Positions 8,921-17,357 of a DNA stretch of 64,000 nucleotides are shown here, one piece after another. How positions within the stretch are numbered: the stretch's first letter is position 1; each line of letters begins with the position of its first letter. A program made the position numbers and the translations under genes. A model generated the notes under the pieces. That model made no database searches, was not told the DNA's origin, and was given only the letters and a program-made list of their open reading frames with translations. The DNA comes from an uncultured Bacteroidales bacterium (lineage in GTDB: Bacteria > Bacteroidota > Bacteroidia > Bacteroidales > Bacteroidaceae): NCBI GenBank assembly GCA_902779085.1, contig CACYZY010000006.1, forward strand, positions 62,001 through 126,000, written 5' to 3'.

Positions 8921-11671
8921 TTGAGATTTAGAGTCATCATATTGTTTTTAACCCTTGTGACATTCGTCTTCTGCTCATTGGATGCGAATGCCCAGCGTCG
9001 ACGTAATACTCGTGTGTCACCTCTTTCTTCTGAGGCGACAACTCCTATTTTGCCCTCCGACTCATTAGCCCTCGATTCATTGGCTCTTGATTCTTTGACA
9101 ACCGACTCATTGGTTGTCGATAGTGTACCCCAACGTAAGGAATCCATTACTGCCCCCGTCGATTTTGAAGCCAGCGACTCAATTGTCTTTACACAAAATG
9201 GTTTTGCTCACCTCTACGGTGAGGGTAAGGTAACTTACGAACAGATAAATCTAGCTGCTGATGTTATCACTATGAACATTGACAGTACCACCGTCTTTGC
9301 CTATGGGCGTGAAGATTCCTTAGGTATGGTGAAAGGTAAACCTGTTTTTACTGAAGGTGAGACACCCTATGAAACTAATCAGATACGCTATAATTTTAAC
9401 AGCAAGAAAGGTATTATCAGTAACATTGTTACTCAACAAGGTGAGGGCTATGTCATAGGTAACAACGCCAAGAAAGGTGCAAACGACGAGATTTACCTTA
9501 AGCAGGGTATTTACACCACTTGCGAAAATCATGACCATCCACATTTCTATATGCAGATGACTTATGCCAAGGTGCGTCCTAAAAAAAATGTGGTGACGGG
9601 TCCTGCTTATTTGGTGGTAGAAGATGTGCCGCTGCCCATTGCAGTACCGTTCTTCTTCTTCCCGTTCAACAGCACTTATTCGTCAGGTATCCTGATGCCT
9701 ACCTATATGGATGACTCCAACCGAGGTTTCGGTTTAACCAATGGTGGCTATTATTTTGCCATCAGCGACAAGATGGACCTTGCCTTACGTGGTGATATCT
9801 TTACGAAGGGTTCATGGCGTGTTGATGCTACCACTAATTATGTGAAGCGTTATAAGTATTCGGGTAACTTTCAGGCCAACTATCAGGTGACTAAGATGGG
9901 TGACAAAGGTTTGCCAGACTATTCTGAGTCTAAGGACTTCAAGATTGTTTGGTCACACCGCCAGGATGCGAAGGCCAATCCAAACACGACATTCACGGCT
10001 AGCGTGAATTTTTCGACCAGTAGTTATGAAAAGACCAATGTTGGCAACCTGTATAATGCGCAGGCTATGGCGCAGAATACCAAGACATCAAGTGTGAGTT
10101 ACTCGCGCAATTTCCCTGATCAGAAACTCAACATCTCACTGACAACTAACATTGCTCAGACCACAAGAGATTCATCCGTTTCCATTACGTTGCCTGATGT
10201 AAATATCGCGCTTTCTACCATCTTCCCTTTCAAACGCAAGCATCCTGTGGGCAACGAACGTTGGTATGAGAAAATTTCCATGCGTTATAGTGGTCGCTTC
10301 TCTGCCAGCATCAATACCAAGGACGATCAAATTTTCAAGAAGAGCTATATCAAAGACTGGCGCAATGGTGCGAAGCACGAGATTCCTGTCAACGCCACCT
10401 TTACCTTGTTCAAGTATTTTAATGTAACACCTAACTTTAACTATACTGAGCGCTGGTACACTCAAAAAATCAAGAAAGATTGGGATCCTGTAGAACAGCA
10501 TGTGATAAACACCGATACCATATATGGTTTCCACCGTGTGTATAACTACACGGGTGGTATCAGTATCAACACTAAGGTATATGGTATGTACCAACCTATG
10601 TTTATGAAGAAAAAGCAGATTCAGATTCGTCATATCATAACTCCAGAACTGTCTTTTAGTGCTACTCCTGATTTCGGTTCTTCTCGATATGGCTACTACG
10701 ACAGTTATGTGCGTCGTGATCTGAATGGAACGCCTCGTGATACTGTAGTTTATTCTATGTATGAAGGAGCTTTATTTGGCGCTCCTGGTCGAGGTAAGAG
10801 TGGTATGGTGAATTTCCGCCTTAGCAACAACCTTGAGATGAAGTACCGTGACAAGAATGATAGCATCAGGAAAGTTAGTCTTATTGACGAACTGGGTTTT
10901 GGTATTTCATACAACTTTGCAGCAAAAGAAAAGCCTTGGAGTGACTTGTCGATGAACCTCCGCATGAAGATTACCAAGAACTATACCTTCAGCATGAGTA
11001 CCTCGTTTGCTACATATGCTTACGAATTTGATAAAAACGGTAATGTCATTGTGGGTAATCGTACAGAATGGTCATATGGTCGTTTTGGAAGATTCCAAGG
11101 GTATGGTACCTCGTTTAACTATACCCTCAACAACGATACTTTCAAGAAACTTTTTGGCAAGAAAGACAGAGATAATGACAGTAGGCGAGGTTCTGACAAT
11201 TCTCCTGATAATGATGATGGTTCCGACCTTGACGATGATGTACCGCAACCTAAGCGTAAGGTACAGGCGGCTACCGATGGAGATGGCTATCAGAAGGCTA
11301 ACATACAGTGGTCAGTTAACCTCAGTACGGGCTTCAACATACGTGAGGATCGCACCAAACCAATCAATAAACGTACCATGCGATATCCTTACAAAATTAG
11401 TCTGAATGCATTGAATATCAATGGAAACCTCAAGTTGACTAATAAGTGGATGATGAATTTCAATACGGGCTACGATTTTGAAACTAAGAAGATTGTGCAG
11501 ACCTCGTTCAACATCAGTCGTGACTTGCACTGCTTCACTATGACTGCTGCTATATCTCCGTTTGGACAGTACAGGTATTATAACTTCACCATCCGTGCTA
11601 CTGCCAGTATCCTGCAAGACCTCAAGTGGGATCAGCGCAGTAATACGACGAGCAACATCCGTTGGTATTAA
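8921..11671 (+). CDS. LptD/OstA-like outer-membrane LPS assembly protein
   Basis: The encoded protein has a signal peptide (MRFRVIILFLTLVTFVFCS, cleavage near ANAQ), a Ser/Leu/Asp-rich stretch (DSLALDSLALDSL), then an OstA-like beta-jellyroll (FAHLYGEGKVTYEQINLAADVITMNI) and a large C-terminal beta-barrel with alternating aromatic strands ending in RSNTTSNIRWY. LptD forms the outer-membrane pore that places lipopolysaccharide on the cell surface. No ATG precedes the signal peptide in frame; I chose TTG at 8921, because the frame upstream overlaps the promoter at 8868-8875. An earlier TTG at 8891 is possible. A strongly acidic insert (DNDSRRGSDNSPDNDDGSDL) interrupts the barrel near residue 755. 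Confidence 0.88.
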   Translation: MRFRVIILFLTLVTFVFCSLDANAQRRRNTRVSPLSSEATTPILPSDSLALDSLALDSLTTDSLVVDSVPQRKESITAPVDFEASDSIVFTQNGFAHLYGEGKVTYEQINLAADVITMNIDSTTVFAYGREDSLGMVKGKPVFTEGETPYETNQIRYNFNSKKGIISNIVTQQGEGYVIGNNAKKGANDEIYLKQGIYTTCENHDHPHFYMQMTYAKVRPKKNVVTGPAYLVVEDVPLPIAVPFFFFPFNSTYSSGILMPTYMDDSNRGFGLTNGGYYFAISDKMDLALRGDIFTKGSWRVDATTNYVKRYKYSGNFQANYQVTKMGDKGLPDYSESKDFKIVWSHRQDAKANPNTTFTASVNFSTSSYEKTNVGNLYNAQAMAQNTKTSSVSYSRNFPDQKLNISLTTNIAQTTRDSSVSITLPDVNIALSTIFPFKRKHPVGNERWYEKISMRYSGRFSASINTKDDQIFKKSYIKDWRNGAKHEIPVNATFTLFKYFNVTPNFNYTERWYTQKIKKDWDPVEQHVINTDTIYGFHRVYNYTGGISINTKVYGMYQPMFMKKKQIQIRHIITPELSFSATPDFGSSRYGYYDSYVRRDLNGTPRDTVVYSMYEGALFGAPGRGKSGMVNFRLSNNLEMKYRDKNDSIRKVSLIDELGFGISYNFAAKEKPWSDLSMNLRMKITKNYTFSMSTSFATYAYEFDKNGNVIVGNRTEWSYGRFGRFQGYGTSFNYTLNNDTFKKLFGKKDRDNDSRRGSDNSPDNDDGSDLDDDVPQPKRKVQAATDGDGYQKANIQWSVNLSTGFNIREDRTKPINKRTMRYPYKISLNALNINGNLKLTNKWMMNFNTGYDFETKKIVQTSFNISRDLHCFTMTAAISPFGQYRYYNFTIRATASILQDLKWDQRSNTTSNIRWY

Positions 11672-11678
11672 CAGTAGA

Positions 11679-11739
11679 GTTTAATACTAGTAAAAAAGGG
11701 GTTTAGTACTAGTAAACTATCCGTTTAGTACTAGTAAAC
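11679..11739. repeat. Three palindromic repeats with a 22-bp period between lptD-like and ung
   Basis: Copies start at 11679, 11701 and 11723, exactly 22 bp apart. Copies 2 and 3 share GTTTAGTACTAGTAAAC (GTTTA...TAAAC arms); copy 1 differs by a G-to-A change and lacks the last C. The array fills the whole gap between the two convergent stop codons and ends in the ung stop codon. Confidence 0.85.
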
Positions 11740-12401
11740 TACCAAACAATCGGATCAATACCTTTTTGTTGCAGGTAGTTGTTGGCATGACTGAAGTGAT
11801 GGTTGCCAAAGAAGCCCCGATAGGCAGACAAGGGAGAAGGGTGTGCTGAGGTGAGTACCAGATGCTTCTGACGGTTGATGAATGCACCTTTTTTCTGAGC
11901 ATAGCTGCCCCAAAGTATGAATACCACATGTTCTTTCTCTGCGTCAAGGGTGCGAATCACAGCATCCGTAAAAGTTTCCCACCCTTTGTTCTGGTGCGAA
12001 CCAGCCTGATGCTCCCTAACTGTCAGGGTGGCATTGAGCAACAGCACACCTTGTTGTGCCCAGCGAGTGAGGTTTCCGCTTGTAGGTACAGGCGCTCCTG
12101 TATCATCGTGTATTTCCTTGAAGATATTTACCAAAGACGGAGGAAATTCTATTCCGTCGTTAACAGAGAAACACAGCCCATGCGCTTGTCCTGGCTCGTG
12201 ATAAGGGTCTTGGCCAATGAGCACCACCTTCACTTTGTCAAAAGGACAAAGGTTGAAAGCGTTGAAAATGAGCTTTCCTGGGGGATAGATACGATAGTGT
12301 TGGTATTCCGAACGCACAAAATTAGTGAGCTGCTCGAAATAAGGCTTATCGAACTCGGGTTGCAGCCTCGCCTTCCAACTATCTTCTATTTGTACGTTCA
12401 T
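11739..12401 (-). CDS. ung: Uracil-DNA glycosylase, family 1
   Basis: Ung removes uracil from DNA as the first step of base-excision repair. The 220-residue protein is full length and contains the water-activating motif GQDPYH (residues 63-68, catalytic Asp65), the Pro-rich uracil pocket region LINATLTVREHQ equivalent at about 120-132, and the C-terminal minor-groove loop HPSPLSAYRGFFG. It is convergent with the LptD-like gene and its stop codon lies inside the third 22-bp repeat. A minus-strand TATTTTTG at 12445-12452 is the likely -7 element. Confidence 0.97.
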   Translation of the reverse strand: MNVQIEDSWKARLQPEFDKPYFEQLTNFVRSEYQHYRIYPPGKLIFNAFNLCPFDKVKVVLIGQDPYHEPGQAHGLCFSVNDGIEFPPSLVNIFKEIHDDTGAPVPTSGNLTRWAQQGVLLLNATLTVREHQAGSHQNKGWETFTDAVIRTLDAEKEHVVFILWGSYAQKKGAFINRQKHLVLTSAHPSPLSAYRGFFGNHHFSHANNYLQQKGIDPIVW

Positions 12402-12444
12402 ACCTTTATTTATGTCGATTATTAAACTAAACTTTTATTCACTA

Positions 12445-12452
12445 CAAAAATA
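12445..12452 (-). promoter_or_regulatory. -7 promoter element of ung
   Basis: TATTTTTG on the minus strand fits TAnnTTTG. A TTTG is present on the same strand at 12469-12472, but the 16-nt spacing is shorter than usual. Confidence 0.4.
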
Positions 12453-12565
12453 ATTCTTATTATTGGTACAAACTTGTTTACGAGTGGTGTTTAGTATATT
12501 TTAACATAAAGAAGGTGTTCGTGGTAATAGCAGAGTTTCTTTTGGTTAGTTTTTCTGCACGAAGA

Positions 12566-12596
12566 TTGGTTATCTAAAGAAAAGAAGCTATCTTTG
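12566..12596 (+). promoter_or_regulatory. Promoter of the kinase/peptidase-PqqD-nucleotidyltransferase-ABC operon
   Basis: TTG at 12566-12568 and TATCTTTG at 12589-12596 are 20 nt apart, matching the Bacteroidota housekeeping promoter. The predicted transcript start lies only a few bases before the ATG at 12608, so the mRNA would be almost leaderless. Confidence 0.7.
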
Positions 12597-12607
12597 CCTT
12601 ACTATTT

Positions 12608-13969
12608 ATGGAAAAAGTTTATCAGTCATATTACTATCAAGTGGCAGGACTTCGCTTTTGCCTACGGCTTCCTGCAGATGACCCACTCTGTAGCCATTTG
12701 CAGCATTATGAGCCATTCATAGCAGATGATGAAAGCAACGAGGGGTTACTGTTTAGTCTACAAGTGTTTCCAGAAGGCACTCAAATGCCTTCAACGGGAT
12801 TGCCTTTTTTGACTACTTTTGAAGAAGAAGACAAAACCATTTCATTATACCACAATCAAGAAACGCAGGAAGACGGTTGCCCATACGATATTATCTATTC
12901 TTTAAAAGCGAGTCCGGCATCAGTTTGTCATTTGGAGGCCAGAGGTGACTTCAGTGAGGGTTATTTATGGACAGAAGGCGATTCCCATACACGCTATTTT
13001 GGTATGGAAAATGCATTGATGACCATGTTTGCATTTTCTGCTTCTAAGCAAGGGATTGCTTTGCAACATGCATCTGTAGTAACTAATAATGGGTTGGCTT
13101 ATCTTTTCTTAGGGAAAAGCGGTACAGGGAAAAGTACGCATAGTCGTTTATGGCTCTCCTACATAGCGGGTACTAGTTTACTTAATGACGACAATCCTGC
13201 TATTGGTATCGATAAGCAAGGAATTCCTAGAGTTTGGGGTACACCGTGGAGTGGCAAAACGCCTTGTTACATCAATGAGTCTGCTCCTATTGGTGGCTTT
13301 GTAAAACTTACCCAAGCTCCTTACAACAAGATAAAGCGTTTGGACACTCTCAATGCCTATGTGGCTTTGTTACCCACGGTTTCAAACATGAAATGGGAAA
13401 AGTCTGTTGGTAATTGCGTGAGCCACATTATTGAAAGTATTGTAGGTAAAACACAAGTGTTTCATCTTGAAAACCTTCCTAATGAAGAAGCGGCTAAGAT
13501 GAGCTATGAAGCTTTGACTGGACAACTTTTAAAGCATAAGATAACTATGCCCAACTCTATTCTTTTAGGAGATGTGAAACAACTCATTCAAGAAGGAAGG
13601 AAGGTAACGTTAAAAGTTAAAGGCAACAGCATGAGACCCTTTATTGAGGGTGACCGAGACAGCGTGATACTAATAGGTTGTGATAACTATCAACCTGGAG
13701 ATATTGTATTAGCTGAGATATCCGAAGGAAACTTCGTACTTCATAGAATCGTTCAGATAAATGAAAAAGAAGTGATACTGATGGGAGATGGTAACTTGGC
13801 TAAGAAAGAGAGTTGTAACATACAAAATTTAATTGCAAAAGTTGAAACTATCATAAGGAAAGGCAAACAGATAAATCCAGATGCTTGTGGACAGAGAGCT
13901 TTAGCTAAGATTTGGAACTCATTGAGCCCTATTAGGAGATATCTGCTGGCCATTTATAGAAGAATATAA
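12608..13969 (+). CDS. HPr-kinase-like / signal-peptidase-like (S24/S26) fusion protein
   Basis: The 453-residue protein joins two domains. Residues about 130-310 resemble HPr kinase/PEP-carboxykinase-type kinases found beside peptide-tailoring genes: P-loop GKSGTGKST (169-177), LLNDDNP (191-197) and GTPWSGK (211-217). Residues about 315-420 resemble a Sec11/SipW-type serine peptidase: KGNSMRPFI with Ser341, PGDIVLAE, LHRIV with His379, and MGDGN. The Ser-His pair suggests an intact peptidase, but no transmembrane anchor is seen, only a basic amphipathic tail (IRRYLLAIYRRI). It is first in an operon with a PqqD-like protein (13 bp gap), a nucleotidyltransferase and an ABC exporter. Related kinases in lasso-peptide clusters phosphorylate the precursor; its substrate here is unknown. 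Confidence 0.8.
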   Translation: MEKVYQSYYYQVAGLRFCLRLPADDPLCSHLQHYEPFIADDESNEGLLFSLQVFPEGTQMPSTGLPFLTTFEEEDKTISLYHNQETQEDGCPYDIIYSLKASPASVCHLEARGDFSEGYLWTEGDSHTRYFGMENALMTMFAFSASKQGIALQHASVVTNNGLAYLFLGKSGTGKSTHSRLWLSYIAGTSLLNDDNPAIGIDKQGIPRVWGTPWSGKTPCYINESAPIGGFVKLTQAPYNKIKRLDTLNAYVALLPTVSNMKWEKSVGNCVSHIIESIVGKTQVFHLENLPNEEAAKMSYEALTGQLLKHKITMPNSILLGDVKQLIQEGRKVTLKVKGNSMRPFIEGDRDSVILIGCDNYQPGDIVLAEISEGNFVLHRIVQINEKEVILMGDGNLAKKESCNIQNLIAKVETIIRKGKQINPDACGQRALAKIWNSLSPIRRYLLAIYRRI

Positions 13970-13982
13970 AAATGAAGGAATT

Positions 13983-14252
13983 ATGAAGATAAAGAAAGGT
14001 TTTGTATTGCGAACAATCGGCAATGAACAAGTAATTATTGGTGAAGGCATTGAGCAAGTGGATTTCAACAAAATCATAAGATTAAACACTACGGGAGTTG
14101 ATTTGTGGAATGAGATGCAAAAAGGTGTTTTTACCACTGCCTCCATTGCGAACTATATTATGGAGAATTATCAAGGTGTAGATGAGAAGGCAGCTACGGC
14201 AGATGCTCAAACCTTTATAGACCGATTGTGCCAAGCTGGGTTATTGGAATAA
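13983..14252 (+). CDS. PqqD-family peptide-recognition protein (RRE-like)
   Basis: This 89-residue protein matches the PqqD fold: a beta-rich start (KKGFVLRTIGNEQVIIGEG), the conserved turn IIRLNTTGVDLWNEM, and helical segments ending FIDRLCQAGLLE. PqqD and its relatives bind the leader of ribosomally made peptides and present it to modifying enzymes, and stand-alone copies are typical of lasso and radical-SAM peptide clusters. It sits between the kinase/peptidase fusion and the nucleotidyltransferase with gaps of 13 and 3 bp, so all are translated from one mRNA. No PQQ genes are present, so cofactor synthesis is unlikely. Confidence 0.88.
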   Translation: MKIKKGFVLRTIGNEQVIIGEGIEQVDFNKIIRLNTTGVDLWNEMQKGVFTTASIANYIMENYQGVDEKAATADAQTFIDRLCQAGLLE

Positions 14253-14255
14253 ACC

Positions 14256-15359
14256 ATGAATAATACAGACATTAAATGGGCAATCCTCCGCATGGGATTA
14301 TGGCATAGGCATGAAGAGATTGATGCCACTGCCATTGATTGGAATCAGTTATTAGCATGGGCTAAGAAGCAGACTCTTTTGGGTATCCTGTTTGATGGTA
14401 TCATGATGCTACCAGCAGACCAACGGCCTGATGAAAGCACTATGATGAAACTGACCATGTGGATGGCCAAGAATCGACAAACCCACGTGCGGCTCAATCA
14501 TCAGGCGTCGAAGATGATGCGTATTTTAGCAGAGCACGATATACCAAGTATGCTTTTAAAAGGTCAGGGTATTGCTCAAGAGTATCTCTCTCCTGAAAGC
14601 AGACAGTGTGGTGACATAGACTTGTATATCGGACGAGAAAACTACAAAAAGGCCTGTGACTTAGCTATGGGAATGGAAATTACTAACCCAGATGAGAAAG
14701 TCAAGCATACAGACTTTATGTGGGAAGGGGTAGAAATTGAATTGCACCATAAAGCTGTCGATTTGCCTTCGAAAAAAGCGGAAAGATATTTTGAAGAGTG
14801 GGCATTAGAAATATTAAAGCACGACACACGTAGTTTTATTCCTCAAAACGAGACATTCCCTATTATATTACCATCTGTACAGTATAATTCTATTTATATC
14901 TTTATACATATGTTCCATCATCAATTAACTGAAGGAGTAGGGCTTCGTCAGATATGTGATTGGATGATGGTTTTGCACAATGGATATGGAACTATAGATT
15001 TGGATTTATTGGAGAAACAACTAAATATGGCCCATTTAATGGAAGTATGGCAAGTGATGGGGACTATTCTTGTCAATTATTTAGGTTTGCCTTCAGAAGA
15101 AATGCCTTTTTATAAACCTGAGATGCTGACCAAAGGAGAGAAATTATTAGGACTTGTTGATGAGGGAGGTAATTTCGGGCGAGGCATTAATAAACCACGC
15201 AAAGAATACAAGTTTGTTATTCAAAGGAAAATTGATAGCTTTATTAGGATGATAAAGAAGGATATGCCGATGCTTAGGATTTGTCCTTCATATACACTGT
15301 ACAACTTTTCTTACTACTTTATCCAGCACATAAAGTTATGGGTAATTGACCATAAGTAG
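14256..15359 (+). CDS. Nucleotidyltransferase-family protein (NTP_transf_5-like)
   Basis: The 367-residue protein has a nucleotidyltransferase core of the type found near peptide- and polysaccharide-tailoring genes: MLLKGQGIAQEYLSPESRQCGDIDLYIG (metal-binding Asp pair in GDIDLYI) and VEIELHHKAVD, followed by a helical C-terminal half (LLEKQLNMAHLMEVWQVMG). Such proteins are encoded beside HPr-kinase-like and PqqD-like genes in several phyla, and are thought to modify a peptide or sugar with a nucleotide or phosphate. The exact reaction is not known. It begins 3 bp after pqqD and ends 6 bp before the ABC transporter gene. Codons are rich in A and T compared with the flanking genes. Confidence 0.8.
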   Translation: MNNTDIKWAILRMGLWHRHEEIDATAIDWNQLLAWAKKQTLLGILFDGIMMLPADQRPDESTMMKLTMWMAKNRQTHVRLNHQASKMMRILAEHDIPSMLLKGQGIAQEYLSPESRQCGDIDLYIGRENYKKACDLAMGMEITNPDEKVKHTDFMWEGVEIELHHKAVDLPSKKAERYFEEWALEILKHDTRSFIPQNETFPIILPSVQYNSIYIFIHMFHHQLTEGVGLRQICDWMMVLHNGYGTIDLDLLEKQLNMAHLMEVWQVMGTILVNYLGLPSEEMPFYKPEMLTKGEKLLGLVDEGGNFGRGINKPRKEYKFVIQRKIDSFIRMIKKDMPMLRICPSYTLYNFSYYFIQHIKLWVIDHK

Positions 15360-15365
15360 AGAATA

Positions 15366-17006
15366 ATGAAGACAAGAAGTTTATTATGGCTTTGGAAATT
15401 GACTGCAGGAATCAGAGCAAAACTGTTTGTCAATTGCTTTTTAGGGATTATCAGAATATCCGCATCTTTGGCATTTATCTATACAAGTAAACTGCTGATT
15501 GATGCTGCTACATCTTCTGATATTCAACAAGCCCATAGTATTACTTCCCTCTCGATATTTCTAATTATCCTCTTTATAATTCAAATCTATTCTGGCTTAG
15601 CAACTTCGTGGTATAGTAATCAAAACGAGGTTAAAACCAAGAACATGATTCGCCAACGGCTTTTTGAACACTTGTTGAGAGCAAAGTGGAGTGGGATGGA
15701 GGTTTTTCATAGTGGCGATATTCTGAACAGACTGGAAGAAGATGTAAGATTAATTGCTGATACATTAAGTCGCACACTTCCTGAAATAGCTGTTGCTTGT
15801 TTCAATTTATTGGCAGCATTCATCTTCTTGTGGCAACTCAATCATTCTCTAGCATGGGCGATTATAGCTATTATGCCTGCTTTCTTATTAATCAGTAAGG
15901 TTTATATCTATAAGGTTAGAACTCTCACACATGATATTAGGGAAACAGACAGTCAAGTGCAGAGCGTCATCCAAGAGAGTATTCAGCATAGACTCTTAAT
16001 TCAGACCATGCAGCAATCCGACCTCATTGGTGACAAACTGAGTGGTTTGCAGGATATCCTTTATAATCAAACTTTGCGTAGAACGCGATTTACCGTTTTT
16101 TCTAGGGCAATGGTCACTTGCGGCATTGCTGCCGGTTACCTGTTCACCTTCCTTTGGAGCATACAGCAACTACACTTAGGTTTGATTACTTATGGTACAA
16201 TGGCCGCATTCCTGCAGTTGGTTACCCAAATACAGCGCCCAACAGTAGAACTGACCAGGCTGTTGCCTAGTATCATTCATGCAACTACCTCTGCTGATAG
16301 GCTCTTGCAGTTATCCGATATCCCCTTGGAGAATGATTTGGAGGGAGGAGTAATATTAGAAGGCCCAGTGGGAATCCAACTATCAAATGTTAGCTATAAG
16401 TACCCACAAGGAGAACGGGCCATCTTCCAACAATTTTCTTATCATTTCAATCCAGGAAGCAGGACTGCTATTGTAGGAGAGACAGGCGTTGGTAAAAGCA
16501 CATTATTCAGATTGATATTAGCTTTACTTACACCCGATCAGGGCGATATTATCTTACAGAGCAAAGATAAGGATTATCCTATGTCTCCAAGCTTAAGAGG
16601 GAACATCGCTTATGTCCCACAGGGGAACACCTTGTTGAGTGGTACTATCAGGCAAAACCTTCTATTAGCCAATCCTCTTGCAACAGAAGAGGAGTTGCGA
16701 CATGCTTTATATACTGCTTCAGCAGAATTCGTCTACAAACTCCCTAATGGTTTAGATACTATATGCGGTGAGAAAAGCGAAGGATTAAGTGAAGGACAGG
16801 CCCAGCGAATAGCGATAGCTAGAGGTTTGTTGAGACCTGGCAACATTATGCTTTTCGATGAATTTAGTGCTTCGTTGGATTTGGAAACGGAGAAGGTATT
16901 GATAACTCGTTTGTTAGAAAACTATCCCCAGAAAACCATGATTTTTATTACGCATCGCGACCATATACTGAAGTATTGCAGTGACGTAATCAGATTAAGC
17001 TTTTAA
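15366..17006 (+). CDS. ABC exporter, fused membrane and ATPase domains
   Basis: The 546-residue half-transporter has an N-terminal membrane domain with about six helices (for example ISASLAFIYTSKLLIDA and FLIILFIIQIYSGLA), and a C-terminal ATPase with Walker A GETGVGKST, a Q-loop near VPQGNTL, signature LSEGQAQRIAIARGLL, Walker B IMLFDEFSASLD and switch histidine ITHRD. The signature reads LSEGQ instead of LSGGQ. No N-terminal C39 peptidase domain is present, so any leader removal would have to come from another protein such as the peptidase-like domain of the first gene. It is last in the operon and likely exports its product. Confidence 0.9.
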   Translation: MKTRSLLWLWKLTAGIRAKLFVNCFLGIIRISASLAFIYTSKLLIDAATSSDIQQAHSITSLSIFLIILFIIQIYSGLATSWYSNQNEVKTKNMIRQRLFEHLLRAKWSGMEVFHSGDILNRLEEDVRLIADTLSRTLPEIAVACFNLLAAFIFLWQLNHSLAWAIIAIMPAFLLISKVYIYKVRTLTHDIRETDSQVQSVIQESIQHRLLIQTMQQSDLIGDKLSGLQDILYNQTLRRTRFTVFSRAMVTCGIAAGYLFTFLWSIQQLHLGLITYGTMAAFLQLVTQIQRPTVELTRLLPSIIHATTSADRLLQLSDIPLENDLEGGVILEGPVGIQLSNVSYKYPQGERAIFQQFSYHFNPGSRTAIVGETGVGKSTLFRLILALLTPDQGDIILQSKDKDYPMSPSLRGNIAYVPQGNTLLSGTIRQNLLLANPLATEEELRHALYTASAEFVYKLPNGLDTICGEKSEGLSEGQAQRIAIARGLLRPGNIMLFDEFSASLDLETEKVLITRLLENYPQKTMIFITHRDHILKYCSDVIRLSF

Positions 17007-17072
17007 AACTGTAGTAGTCTCTTTCGAAGGATAAGAATCCCCACAAGCAGATACTTATGGGGATTAATTGAG

Positions 17073-17146
17073 TGACCCGGGCGGGATTCAAACCCGCGAC
17101 CTTCAGAACCGGAATCTGACGCTCTATTCAGCTAAGCTACCAGGCC
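17073..17146 (-). tRNA. tRNA-Arg (anticodon CCG)
   Basis: The minus strand folds as a full cloverleaf: acceptor GGCCTGG with CCGGGTC, D arm GCTTAGCTGAATAGAGC, anticodon stem TCAGA/TCTGA with loop TTCCGGT (anticodon CCG at 17110-17112), T arm GCGGG TTTGAAT CCCGC and discriminator A. CCA is not encoded. It reads the Arg codon CGG. Confidence 0.95.
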
Positions 17147-17317
17147 TTTTATTGCACTGCAAAAGTAACCAAAATGTTTACATCTGCCAAATCTTTCTCC
17201 TAAATAAAGCCTGAATGTTTACTATTATGTTGTGTTATTTTGAATAGTCAGAAAGAAAAAATAGATGCATTTTGTCAAATAATTACCCAAAAGATGAGCA
17301 CCTATCAATATAATTTG

Positions 17318-17325
17318 TATCTTTG
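17318..17325 (+). promoter_or_regulatory. -7 promoter element of asnA
   Basis: TATCTTTG fits TAnnTTTG and lies 32 bp upstream of the asnA ATG. No clear -33 box is seen. Confidence 0.5.
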
Positions 17326-17357
17326 CCTCGCAATTATAATAATGATAAGGTAAGAAG

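Noticed and set aside
17041-17062. Terminator hairpin AATCCCCA/TGGGGATT downstream of tRNA-Arg
   Set aside because: The stem is present (17037-17066), but the loop is 14 nt and the following bases are not T-rich on either strand, so termination is doubtful.
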